Notes under the pieces: generated by a model
What the model saw: only the letters and a program-made list of their open reading frames with translations
Database searches by the model: none
Told to the model about the DNA's origin: nothing
Program-made: the position numbers and the translations under genes
Assembly (NCBI GenBank): GCA_036758285.1
Contig: DAIOWV010000015.1
Location: 1 to 50,346, forward strand
Direction of reading: 5' to 3'
Length of the DNA: 50,346 bases
Origin: Taishania sp036758285
GTDB lineage: Bacteria; Bacteroidota; Bacteroidia; Flavobacteriales_D; Crocinitomicaceae
Shown here: positions 1 through 7,653 of the stretch, piece after piece
Position numbering within the stretch: the stretch's first letter is position 1
How the letters are laid out: every line of letters begins with the position of its first letter

Positions 1-97
1 ATAACCAAATAACAAACTTTTTAATCAAAAACTGAAAAATAAACCAAAGATTTAAAATGAAAATCGTAATTTCGTAATTCACTAAAATTTATTTGTT

Positions 98-877
98 TTG
101 AATTACCGGAATTGTTTTATAAACAGTATTGCGGCAAGTCTTTTCGCAATTATTATTAGTAATCAATTTGCGGTTACTCAGTTTGAAAAACGTTCTCCTA
201 ATCCTGGCGGATACTGGATAGCATATACAGGAGATAATAAAATAAACAGTAAAATAGGAATTCATTCAGAAGCACAATTTAGAAGTTTATTTCTAGGAGG
301 TACAGTCGAAAGTTTTTTATTAAGGACAGGTTTGAATGTCTATCTCAAACCTTATGCAATGGCAACTGCAGGCTATGGTTTTTTTTATGCCTATCCTTCA
401 AGTGATGAAATTATTGGTTCAAAAACAATGGAACATCGTATTTGGCAACAATTAATTCTTCGTCAAAAGTCAAAAAATATTTTCATGGAGCATCGCTATC
501 GTTTAGAACAGCGATTTATAGAGAATATTTCTACGAATAAAAAGAGAGATGATTACCGATTGAGGTATCGTTTTCAAGTTTTGTTTCCCATGTATTCAGT
601 TTCTCCCCATTTAAGACATTTTTTTGTAGCAGTTAATAGTGAGGTAATGTTGAATTTTAGAAGCAATCCTTCTAGAATTTTTGATAGAAATCGTTTTTTC
701 TCAGGAATAGGATATCAGGTAAGTCCTAAAATGAATTTTCAGTTAGGTTATTTGAATCAATTTTCTCAAGTATCAGGTAGTTCTATAGCACACAAAGACC
801 ATATTTTACAATTTTCTGTTTCATATAATATGGATGATTTGATGCAATCATTTTTTAAGAAAAAGCAAGAGATATGA
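98..877 (+). CDS. DUF2490-family outer membrane protein
   Basis: A protein of 259 residues with a hydrophobic N-terminus (about residues 8-27) that reads as a signal peptide. It is followed by alternating beta-strand-like segments rich in Tyr, Phe, Arg and Gln. Features such as EHRYRLEQRF and LRYRF are typical of the DUF2490 family, predicted outer-membrane beta-barrels of Bacteroidota with no known function. The start is TTG at 98: an in-frame stop lies at 83-85 and no ATG gives a full signal peptide, so either the TTG is used or a base is missing upstream. The stop overlaps the next start by four bases (ATGA at 874-877), so the two genes are probably translationally coupled. The family call comes from recalled sequence pattern only. 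Confidence 0.72.
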   Translation: MNYRNCFINSIAASLFAIIISNQFAVTQFEKRSPNPGGYWIAYTGDNKINSKIGIHSEAQFRSLFLGGTVESFLLRTGLNVYLKPYAMATAGYGFFYAYPSSDEIIGSKTMEHRIWQQLILRQKSKNIFMEHRYRLEQRFIENISTNKKRDDYRLRYRFQVLFPMYSVSPHLRHFFVAVNSEVMLNFRSNPSRIFDRNRFFSGIGYQVSPKMNFQLGYLNQFSQVSGSSIAHKDHILQFSVSYNMDDLMQSFFKKKQEI

Positions 878-2781
878 TAGCAAAGTATATAGGATTAGTT
901 TTTATCATCATATCATTTTTCGGATTCTCTCAAAAAATCAAATATTTTGAAGATGAAATTGGTATCATGGGGGAATTTAGATATTCTGGTGATTTTGATG
1001 ATAATGTTCGTCTACCTAAAAATGGGAACATTGAAATTCGATGGAGAAATAGTAATGTGGATGAATTAGTTACATTCAAAGTAAAAGGGCAAACGAAAGA
1101 ATACATTCCTATTGGAAAATGGATATGGGAAGAAGCCAACTGGAATTACAAGATAAATGTTGGATCCAGTGTAGCACCTAATTTTGATGCAAGAGCTGAA
1201 CGTTCAAAATGGGAGGGAAATTTTGTTAATGGTAATCCAGATGGAAAGTGGATTTTCATTTTAGATAGCATTAATGGAAGTGGAAAACCTTTCGGTAAGA
1301 ATTTGCAGATTAATATTACATATAAAAATGCTAAACCAGTTGGAGCATTGTCTGTAATAGATAATTTTACTGAAAACAACTTCAGATTAACAGGTTTTTG
1401 TGATACTAATGGACTAGCAACAGGTGTTTGGCTCTATTCATATAAGGACAAGAAAGGAGAATTAATAAAAGAAGAGCGAGTTTATAAAAATGGTTTATTA
1501 CTCGAGATTAGAAGTTTTGAAGGATTAACTAAACATGTACTGAAATTTGATTTTAATCATCAATTTATTTCTAATAAAGCTGACAATGATGATTCATTTA
1601 CTTTGGGGGAACTTAAGTTTCAACAAGATGAATTTGGAGGAATTTCATCCGAATTATTTCACGAAAGTTTAACTGAATTTTTTTTAAAGGGTTGGCAATT
1701 AAGTGAGTTTAAATATAGTTTTAAGCAAGAGTTACCAATGTTTAAACGTTTGAAATATCCTTTGACAGTTTCGGAATTGGACAAATTAGTAACTTGTAAA
1801 GAATTAATTGAGAAACAAAATAAAGCTATTTCTGACGTTTTGGCAAGTAATATTGATTTTCATCGTTCAAGAAGTCAAGAATTAGATACAACAATTTCTT
1901 ATTTAGAACTTCAACGTAAGCGTTTGATTTCAATGGATTCATTATTGAAAAGAGTCGATTTACCTTTTTTTACATATAAAAATCGATATGCAAAAGATAT
2001 AGAAGGATGGATATTAAAACTAAATTCGCTGCGCTTTCAAAATGGTGAGGTTTATGATTCTTTGTTTGTACAAATTCCATTTATTCGTACAAATCAATCG
2101 GATTCAATATTTATTTTTGAGGTCTTCTTAAACGAATTGAGACAAAATGAGGTAAAACTTCCCAAATATTTTCATGTTATTGAAGATGCACATATATTGG
2201 TCAATCGGGAAGGAGAGTTAAAAGCCATTGAAAATAGAATGGTTGAATGCTTTAGGGAACAAGCTGAATTCTATGAATATCAAGAAGGCATAGGCGCTTT
2301 AATTTACCAAAAATGGTTGAAAAATGAAATTCAGAATCAATTAATTACATTTACTCAGACTGATGATTATGAAGATGCTCTTAAAATTGGGAATAATGTA
2401 GTAACAATGTTAGATTCATTAGATCGTTGGCAAAGTGAAGTTGTGTTATTTGATAATATGCAACGATTATTAAAGTCAAACTATTCTTATTTAGCTTATA
2501 ATCCTTATACAGGTGTTAATGATATTGAAATAATAAATAAAAAGAAATTTTATAATACCATTCAAACTGTTTTGTGGCCTTATTTAATAAATCAAATTAA
2601 AGAAGAGAATGATTGGGTAAGTTGGAATATGTTATGGCAAAGACAATTTTTGTTCTATGGTTATTTGATGGATTTCTCGCTGAAAGAAGATACTCATTCC
2701 AAAAGGATTAACAAAAAGTTGAAAAATGAAAGTAAACCAGAAAAAATTGTAAAAGTTCTCGAACAAGAATTGAAAAAGTAA
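874..2781 (+). CDS. exported hypothetical protein with MORN-like N-terminal repeats
   Basis: A protein of 635 residues starting with a clear signal peptide (hydrophobic residues 5-19, FGFSQ cleavage region). Residues about 70-210 contain repeated Gly-Lys-Trp and Asn-Gly units (GKWIWEEANW, NGNPDGKWIF, GVWLYSYKD, VYKNGLLLE) like the MORN-2/YwqK toxin-antitoxin-type repeats common in secreted Bacteroidota proteins. The rest is charged and probably helical, with no motif I recognise. The gene overlaps the upstream DUF2490 gene by four bases, so the pair probably works together at the envelope. A strong bidirectional terminator follows. The function is unknown. Confidence 0.75.
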   Translation: MIAKYIGLVFIIISFFGFSQKIKYFEDEIGIMGEFRYSGDFDDNVRLPKNGNIEIRWRNSNVDELVTFKVKGQTKEYIPIGKWIWEEANWNYKINVGSSVAPNFDARAERSKWEGNFVNGNPDGKWIFILDSINGSGKPFGKNLQINITYKNAKPVGALSVIDNFTENNFRLTGFCDTNGLATGVWLYSYKDKKGELIKEERVYKNGLLLEIRSFEGLTKHVLKFDFNHQFISNKADNDDSFTLGELKFQQDEFGGISSELFHESLTEFFLKGWQLSEFKYSFKQELPMFKRLKYPLTVSELDKLVTCKELIEKQNKAISDVLASNIDFHRSRSQELDTTISYLELQRKRLISMDSLLKRVDLPFFTYKNRYAKDIEGWILKLNSLRFQNGEVYDSLFVQIPFIRTNQSDSIFIFEVFLNELRQNEVKLPKYFHVIEDAHILVNREGELKAIENRMVECFREQAEFYEYQEGIGALIYQKWLKNEIQNQLITFTQTDDYEDALKIGNNVVTMLDSLDRWQSEVVLFDNMQRLLKSNYSYLAYNPYTGVNDIEIINKKKFYNTIQTVLWPYLINQIKEENDWVSWNMLWQRQFLFYGYLMDFSLKEDTHSKRINKKLKNESKPEKIVKVLEQELKK

Positions 2782-2789
2782 TAAATAAA

Positions 2790-2819
2790 AAAGAGGGATG
2801 TTAATTAACATCCCTCTTT
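2790..2819. terminator. bidirectional Rho-independent terminator
   Basis: A perfect 30-bp palindrome (GC-rich core GAGGGATG/CATCCCTC around TTAATTAA), flanked by a T-run on the right and an A-run on the left. It can therefore terminate both the plus-strand gene ending at 2781 and the minus-strand lipoprotein gene ending at 2835. Confidence 0.9.
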
Positions 2820-2834
2820 AATTTTTTTTGCGAA

Positions 2835-3032
2835 TTACTTCAATGTACAAGTAGCAACAGAATTAGTCCCTTGTTTACATTTGTCTTCAGCATCTTTTTT
2901 CTTCATTTTCTCAAAAGTTACAGAAGAACTTGCAGAAGAACTACCAGATGAAACAGTACACTCACAAGTGTATTCTTTTTTACAAGAAGCTAATGCCAAA
3001 ACTGCTACTGCAGCAAATAATACTTTTTTCAT
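2835..3032 (-). CDS. small cysteine-rich lipoprotein
   Basis: A 65-residue protein with a textbook lipoprotein signal: MKKV, a hydrophobic core, and the lipobox LASC with the lipidated Cys at residue 17. The mature part is short: KKEYTCEC, a Ser-rich linker, then a Lys-rich stretch with KDAEDKCKQ and a final Cys. It is a paralogue of the next minus-strand gene (3103-3312), sharing the C-x-K-[DE]-aromatic-TCEC motif after the lipobox and a K-DA-x-x-x-C motif. The five mature cysteines (including the lipidated one) may form disulfides. It has its own strong promoter (3059-3089) and terminator (2790-2819), so it is a single-gene unit. The function is unknown. Confidence 0.8.
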   Translation of the reverse strand: MKKVLFAAVAVLALASCKKEYTCECTVSSGSSSASSSVTFEKMKKKDAEDKCKQGTNSVATCTLK

Positions 3033-3058
3033 GTTTTAATTTTTTATAATAGTTTCGG

Positions 3059-3089
3059 CAAATATAAAACTTAAATAGAAAAAAACAAA
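3059..3089 (-). promoter_or_regulatory. Bacteroidota-type promoter of the small lipoprotein gene
   Basis: Read on the minus strand, this is TTTG, 19 bases, TATATTTG, matching the Bacteroidota -33 (TTTG) and -7 (TAnnTTTG) elements at ideal spacing. The -7 box ends 26 bases before the start codon at 3032. Confidence 0.65.
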
Positions 3090-3102
3090 TGAAATAGGTT
3101 AT

Positions 3103-3312
3103 TTAATCTGCTATGTGACAACTATTTCCTGTTACTACAATTATTCCCATTGGAATTTTTTCTTCACAAATTTTCTGTGCATCTTTTTTACTTTTATCTT
3201 TAATGCGATAGGAATTAATTTCATTTGAATAATTACATTCACAAGTCCAATCTTTTTGGCAACCAATTAATATATAGGACAATAGAAGCGTGTAAAAAAG
3301 TCTTGATTTCAT
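3103..3312 (-). CDS. small cysteine-rich lipoprotein (paralogue)
   Basis: A 69-residue protein with a lipoprotein signal ending in LIGC (Cys at residue 18), then QKDWTCECNYS, a Lys/Asp-rich region with KKDAQKICEEK, and a last Cys near the C-terminus. The order of motifs matches the neighbour at 2835-3032, so the two are likely an old tandem duplication with diverged tails. It is probably anchored in the inner leaflet of the outer membrane or the periplasmic face of the inner membrane. I do not recognise a family. A third minus-strand gene (the aminopeptidase) lies 43 bases upstream. Confidence 0.75.
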   Translation of the reverse strand: MKSRLFYTLLLSYILIGCQKDWTCECNYSNEINSYRIKDKSKKDAQKICEEKIPMGIIVVTGNSCHIAD

Positions 3313-3355
3313 AAAATTCCGTTAGTTTTAGTTATTTAAATATAATATTTATAGT

Positions 3356-4279
3356 CTATAAATGAATCATTAAATATTTGTATAATTCTACCATACACAT
3401 AATATCGTATTTTGCTACAAGTTCATCTGGCGTATGTACATTGTCTTCAGGTGCACCAATAAAACACCAATCAATAGGTAAATCTGATTTTTGAAGTACT
3501 CCACCATCACTACCACCAGCGGATTCTACTTCTAATTGAAACGAGACTTCAGATAATTTAGCTAATTGAATGATCTTGTTTAAATAAGAACGTCTGGGTA
3601 ATAAACTATCTCGCATTGAAATTGCTACTCCTTTTCCATGTGGAACACCATTCGTAACCCAGGTAATATCAGAAATAAGGGCTTGACGAATAGCGTACTT
3701 TTCAAGTAAGAATTTTGCACAAAAACCAACACTATTTCCTCCATGTTCTTCATAAGTAGAGAATACAATTGCACCATTTTCAAGAGTTTCTGCAACTTTT
3801 AAAGCATTCCAGACACCTAATCGATTATCCATGTAGGGAGATTGAATATAGTCATCCGATTCCTGAAAATTTGGTTTAAATGTCAATAAAGTTCCTCTTT
3901 CAATTTCTCGATCAAATACATATTGTAATTCTTTTGAACCATCTTCATTTTCAATTACCATTAATTCTGTTTCAATTTCTCCAATTGAATCACTTCCGAC
4001 CAACTCGATTCCATCAATCAATCTTGGGCCACCAACTTTTATTAATTCTTTATCATATCCAACAGAAAAACCAATCGTATCCATATGTGCATAAATAGCT
4101 GTTCTAGGTTTTCCAAAAACGAGAATTACGCAATCTTGAAAACCGTCACCATAAAAAAGTTCAGGTTGTACTTTCCATTTTTTTGATTCAGATTTTACAT
4201 AATCAATTATAAATTGAGCGATTGTACCTTCATCACTAGCTGCACCACGTATTTCTGTTAATTGTTTTAATAATTTCAT
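3356..4279 (-). CDS. M42/M20-like zinc aminopeptidase
   Basis: A protein of 307 residues from the chosen start. Metal-ligand motifs of the co-catalytic zinc peptidase fold occur in order: AHMDTIG (first His/Asp pair), YMDNRLG (bridging Asp), STYEEHGG (catalytic Glu pair), SDITW (Asp), and a late NVHTPDE (His). This is the layout of M42 glutamyl-aminopeptidase/endoglucanase-type peptidases, which trim peptides in the cytoplasm; there is no signal peptide. An upstream ATG at 4312 would add 11 residues and overlap the YigZ gene; I prefer the ATG at 4279 because MKLLKQLTEIRGAASDEG looks like a family N-terminus. It probably shares a transcript with the upstream YigZ gene. M20 or M28 membership is possible. 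Confidence 0.75.
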   Translation of the reverse strand: MKLLKQLTEIRGAASDEGTIAQFIIDYVKSESKKWKVQPELFYGDGFQDCVILVFGKPRTAIYAHMDTIGFSVGYDKELIKVGGPRLIDGIELVGSDSIGEIETELMVIENEDGSKELQYVFDREIERGTLLTFKPNFQESDDYIQSPYMDNRLGVWNALKVAETLENGAIVFSTYEEHGGNSVGFCAKFLLEKYAIRQALISDITWVTNGVPHGKGVAISMRDSLLPRRSYLNKIIQLAKLSEVSFQLEVESAGGSDGGVLQKSDLPIDWCFIGAPEDNVHTPDELVAKYDIMCMVELYKYLMIHL

Positions 4280-4301
4280 TTCTATAAAATTTAGTAATTG
4301 A

Positions 4302-4976
4302 TTACCATTCACCTAATTCTTTGATGTTTAATTCTCCTAAGTCATTTAATTCAGTTTTCAACTTTAAACTATTATTCAATGGGATTTTGACATCAATTTT
4401 ACAGTCTAATTCAAACTGTTGATTACTATAATCTAAATTCATTTTTTTCAACCAATTCATGATTTCAGGCATTAATTCATAAGTAAATTGGATTTGCACA
4501 TGATGAAAAACTTCAATTTCAATAATTTCAGCTTGTTTTAAAGCATCTTGAGCTGCTTCTCTGTATGCGTGGATTAAACCTCCCACCCCCAATTTAACTC
4601 CCCCAAAATAACGAACTACCCCAATTAGAACATTCGTTAAATCAAAAGACTGGATTTGCCCTAAAATTGGTGCACCTGCAGAATTTGATGGTTCACCATC
4701 GTCATTTGCACGAAATTGTTTTTTATCTAATCCAAATCGATAAGCCCAGCATACATGCCTTGATTGGTAATGTTCTTTTCTCCATTTTTCCAAAAAACGT
4801 TTAGCTTCTTCTTCTGAATAGCATGGAACGGCATAAGCAATGAATTTCGAACCTTTTTCTTTGTAAAGTCCTTCCGATTGCTGAGAAAGTGTTTGATATG
4901 TTGTTTGTATTTCCAATTTTACTTTAATAAAATGTGTTATACAAATAAAATCGTTGAAAACTCTTCCAATTTCCAA
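4302..4976 (-). CDS. yigZ: YigZ/IMPACT family protein
   Basis: A member of the YigZ (UPF0029/IMPACT) family. The N-terminal half has SKFIAYAVPC, HVCWAYRFG, DDGEPSNSAGAPIL and NVLIGVVRYFGGVKLGVGGL, the signature region of the family; the C-terminal half matches the DUF1949 ferredoxin-like domain. The family is linked to translation regulation (eukaryotic IMPACT) and to ribosome rescue or housekeeping in bacteria, without a settled biochemical role. The ATG at 4976 gives 224 residues, but a TTG at 4916 gives 204, the usual length, so the first 20 residues may not be translated. It lies just upstream of the aminopeptidase gene on the same strand. Confidence 0.85.
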   Translation of the reverse strand: MEIGRVFNDFICITHFIKVKLEIQTTYQTLSQQSEGLYKEKGSKFIAYAVPCYSEEEAKRFLEKWRKEHYQSRHVCWAYRFGLDKKQFRANDDGEPSNSAGAPILGQIQSFDLTNVLIGVVRYFGGVKLGVGGLIHAYREAAQDALKQAEIIEIEVFHHVQIQFTYELMPEIMNWLKKMNLDYSNQQFELDCKIDVKIPLNNSLKLKTELNDLGELNIKELGEW

Positions 4977-5304
4977 TTTGATGAAATTAGAGGAGTTCTG
5001 TAAATTTTTGACATCATTCGATGTAGAAATAAATACCCTAATTTGATAATTGTCAAATAGAAAAGAATCCCGTTTAAAAAAAAGGTTTTTTCAATTGAGT
5101 TAAAAATTGGTATTTTACCTAATTGATTTATTTTTATATGATTGATTTCTTTGAAATTCACATTACACTGTTCTATTATCACAAATGTAATGATTTTAAC
5201 GGTTTGAATTTTGTAGATTTTAAGTTGAAAGCAAGTTTTACAATTATTATTGTATGCAATCTACTTTCGTAATTTTTATCTTTAATTATTTTCTAAGATA
5301 AAAA
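4977..5304. other. intergenic region without a convincing gene
   Basis: This 328-base AT-rich stretch lies between the DUF3137 gene and yigZ. One short reading frame on the minus strand (4937-5182) overlaps yigZ and has no family features, so I treat it as chance. A TACATTTG sequence on the minus strand (5182-5189) fits a -7 box but lacks a clear -33 partner. A weak inverted repeat sits at 5273-5304. Confidence 0.5.
5273..5304 (-). terminator. weak AT-rich inverted repeat, possible operon end
   Basis: Ten-base arms TTTTTATCTT and AAGATAAAAA enclose a 12-base loop immediately after the DUF3137 stop codon. The position suits the end of the LemA/peptidase operon, but the stem is almost all A/T and no clear U-tract follows, so termination activity is uncertain. 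Confidence 0.28.
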
Positions 5305-6258
5305 TCAGCTAGTTGTATTGTAAATATTTGAATTCATTTTCAAATCTTGTACAATCCCTATTGTTAGTTCAATTGTATCTATATAATTAAGAAGTAATCT
5401 ATTAGAAATCAAGTCTCCAAAAAGAGAAGGGCGAAATGATTTATTTGAAAATAATCCAATATGTATGAATTCATCCGCAAAAGACATCGAAAAATATCGG
5501 TGTTTCTCTTTAAATTTTAAAATACGTTCCATCATAGAAGTTGTTAAAATAAAACGAGCTTCAATTTGATCCTGACTATAAACGACAAAATATTTTTGAA
5601 ATTCAGGATCTTCTAGATTAACTTTTTTTGCTTTTTTAGGAGCAATACTATGCTTGGCTAAAAAATTACCTATGAATCTCATTTTTCCGTTTAAAATGTC
5701 AGGAAAAATAACTGTTCTTGACTTAAAATTCTTTGGAAAATCAGCTTGAAAATATATACCTTGAAAAATAGTATTGTAGCCAACTCCTTCACTAGATGTG
5801 TCTTTTGATTCGGCAATTACTTCTGCAAAACGAATAGAGACATTATCAATTTCTCCTTCAAAGTAATCGTTTGATTGGTAACGGTCAATCTTTTCTCTCG
5901 TAATACCACTGTTTTTAAAGGCTTCTTTCGATATTCCGTATTCTGGATAATACTGTAATTGATCATCAATTAAAGGAGTTAATTTTGAAATAATATTTTC
6001 TCTAAACAATTGTTCGTATTCAGCTTTTAACAAATAATATTTCTTTTGAAGATTAATGAATCCAAAGAAAATGATGAATATCCCTACAAAATATTTTGCT
6101 TCATTGAAATAATATGCATTTGCAATCATGAGAGCGACTATTATTAGAAGACGAAGTGTAAAACGTAGTTTTATCGACTTTCTTTTTTGTAACAATAGTT
6201 GAATTGAGTCTGAGTAGTTTTGTTCAAAATTTTGTTTGATATTATCTAAGCTGTTCAT
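5305..6258 (-). CDS. DUF3137 domain membrane protein
   Basis: A protein of 317 residues with two adjacent membrane segments near residues 34-65 (LLIIVALMIANAYYF and FVGIFIIFFGFI), followed by a soluble domain. That domain has the DUF3137 pattern: YYPEYGIS, SNDYFEGEIDNVSIRFAEV, a GxGYNTIFQGIYFQADFPKNFK core, and a C-terminal FSNKSFRPSLFG. DUF3137 proteins are often encoded beside LemA, as here, where lemA is 10 bases upstream; the pair is thought to work at the inner membrane but the role is unknown. It is the last gene of a six-gene operon that also encodes two secreted cysteine peptidases. Confidence 0.85.
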   Translation of the reverse strand: MNSLDNIKQNFEQNYSDSIQLLLQKRKSIKLRFTLRLLIIVALMIANAYYFNEAKYFVGIFIIFFGFINLQKKYYLLKAEYEQLFRENIISKLTPLIDDQLQYYPEYGISKEAFKNSGITREKIDRYQSNDYFEGEIDNVSIRFAEVIAESKDTSSEGVGYNTIFQGIYFQADFPKNFKSRTVIFPDILNGKMRFIGNFLAKHSIAPKKAKKVNLEDPEFQKYFVVYSQDQIEARFILTTSMMERILKFKEKHRYFSMSFADEFIHIGLFSNKSFRPSLFGDLISNRLLLNYIDTIELTIGIVQDLKMNSNIYNTTS

Positions 6259-6268
6259 TCATTTGTGT

Positions 6269-6814
6269 TTAATAGAAATTAAGAGTGTTGTTTTCACGCT
6301 GTTCGTTAGGTATTGTGAAAACATTTTTTTGTTTATATCCAACTGATTTGGCAATGAGTAGCGCGGGGAACTGCTGGATTTTCGTATTATATTCAGTCAC
6401 TGCAGAATTATAAAAACGGCGTGAAGCAGAGATTTGTTCTTCGGTTTCATTCCAAACTTTCTGTAAGTGAATAAAATTTTCTCCTGATTTCAAATCTGGA
6501 TAATTTTCGACTGAAACATTTATTATATTCAATTTACTTCGTATTTGATTCTCCAGTTTTACTTTTTCATCGCTAGAAATATCATCATGAAGGTATTTAG
6601 TTCTCATTTCCGTTAATTCATTTAACAACGTTTTTTCATGTTTCATGTAGCCTTTGACGATTTCAATTAATCCAGGAATTAAATCATAACGTTTTTTCAA
6701 CATCACGTCGATGCTTCCAAAAGCGTTGTCGACTTGATTTTTTTTTCTTACGATTGAGTTGAAGAGTAGAACAAAGACTACAAGAAGAATGAGCAATAAA
6801 ATTACCAATGACAT
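6269..6814 (-). CDS. lemA: LemA family protein
   Basis: A protein of 181 residues with an N-terminal membrane anchor (residues 2-20, LVILLLILLVVFVLLFN) and the conserved LemA run: NSIVRKKNQVDNAFGSIDVMLKKRYDLIP, then LKSGENFIHLQ and a late ISASRRFYNSAVTEYN. LemA proteins form a long helical bundle outside the membrane; their molecular role is unclear, although some are connected to envelope stress or proteolysis. Two bases separate it from the upstream duplicated-domain gene and ten from the DUF3137 gene downstream, so it is co-transcribed with both. Confidence 0.93.
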   Translation of the reverse strand: MSLVILLLILLVVFVLLFNSIVRKKNQVDNAFGSIDVMLKKRYDLIPGLIEIVKGYMKHEKTLLNELTEMRTKYLHDDISSDEKVKLENQIRSKLNIINVSVENYPDLKSGENFIHLQKVWNETEEQISASRRFYNSAVTEYNTKIQQFPALLIAKSVGYKQKNVFTIPNEQRENNTLNFY

Positions 6815-6816
6815 GA

Positions 6817-7620
6817 TTATTTCTTTACAACAGTTACTTTTTCACCGTATTTTTTGTCAACAATAAGAATAGCACAATAACGGTAAGAATCACCTGGACT
6901 TCCACCATTCTTGTTGTAAGTCAAAGTAGAAATACCATCTTTACTAGTCAATTTAAATGAATAATTGACAGGGTCGTTTGATGATTCATTGATATGAGCT
7001 ATAACAAATTGCTTGTTGAAATCAATAGGTGTAGGTTGTCCATCTTCTCCCATAACAGTAGCCATTCCAAAGTATTTTTCAAACTCTTCTTCAGTTGTAA
7101 TAGGATTCAATAGTTGCTCTTTGTTTTCTATTGTGTTTTTAACAAAATAGCGATTTCCAATAGTGTATGGTAGGTACGTTGTTCCATTTTGATCTTGAAA
7201 CTCAACTTCTCCTTCATTTTTCTTGTCAACTATCAAAATGATATAACGACGAAATTGTGCAGAACCTTCGGAAACATCCTTTTTACTAAATGTTAATGTA
7301 ATTTTATCAGCATTTTTTGTTAAGCTCACTGGATTGAACCCTTCGTGTGTGTATGACAACTCATCGATAACTGCAATAACATACTGTTTTGAGAAATCTA
7401 TTGGTGTGGGTTGTCCTTTTTTGCCCATTATCGGTGCTTTTCCAAACAATTTGTTAAATTCTTTTTCACTTGTTATTTTTGGAAATACCAACATTCCTTC
7501 ACTGACTGTGTTACTAACAAAGTAGTTGTTAGCTTGTGTAAAAGCAACTTTTTTGTTTTTTTGTCCAAAGTTATAGCTACTGAATACGATCAACGCCATT
7601 AATAAACCTATTTTTTTCAT
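6817..7620 (-). CDS. exported protein with two copies of a PrcB_C-like domain
   Basis: A protein of 267 residues with a signal peptide (hydrophobic residues 5-19). The mature part consists of two homologous domains of about 115 residues. Both contain NxYFVxNT or NRYFVKNT, IT[ST]EKEF-x-K-x-FG, GQPTPIDF-[SN]-KQ-[YF]-VIA and a final YRYCAILIVDKK or RRYIILIVDKK. The pattern DFxKQxVIAVI followed by strands and ILIVDKK recalls the PrcB C-terminal domain, a partner of the Treponema dentilisin protease complex. That similarity is from memory and weak. Its place between a secreted papain-like peptidase and lemA suggests an inhibitor, chaperone or partner of the peptidases. The duplication is certain; the function is inference. 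Confidence 0.7.
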   Translation of the reverse strand: MKKIGLLMALIVFSSYNFGQKNKKVAFTQANNYFVSNTVSEGMLVFPKITSEKEFNKLFGKAPIMGKKGQPTPIDFSKQYVIAVIDELSYTHEGFNPVSLTKNADKITLTFSKKDVSEGSAQFRRYIILIVDKKNEGEVEFQDQNGTTYLPYTIGNRYFVKNTIENKEQLLNPITTEEEFEKYFGMATVMGEDGQPTPIDFNKQFVIAHINESSNDPVNYSFKLTSKDGISTLTYNKNGGSPGDSYRYCAILIVDKKYGEKVTVVKK

Positions 7621-7653
7621 ACTTTTTGTTTTTACTTGTTTATTGATTAAAAT

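Noticed and set aside
4937..5182. Short minus-strand reading frame upstream of yigZ
   Set aside because: Overlaps yigZ, has no recognisable features and low-complexity composition; likely chance.
7334..7602. Plus-strand short reading frames inside the 6817-7620 gene
   Set aside because: They are shadows of the minus-strand gene with its duplicated domain.
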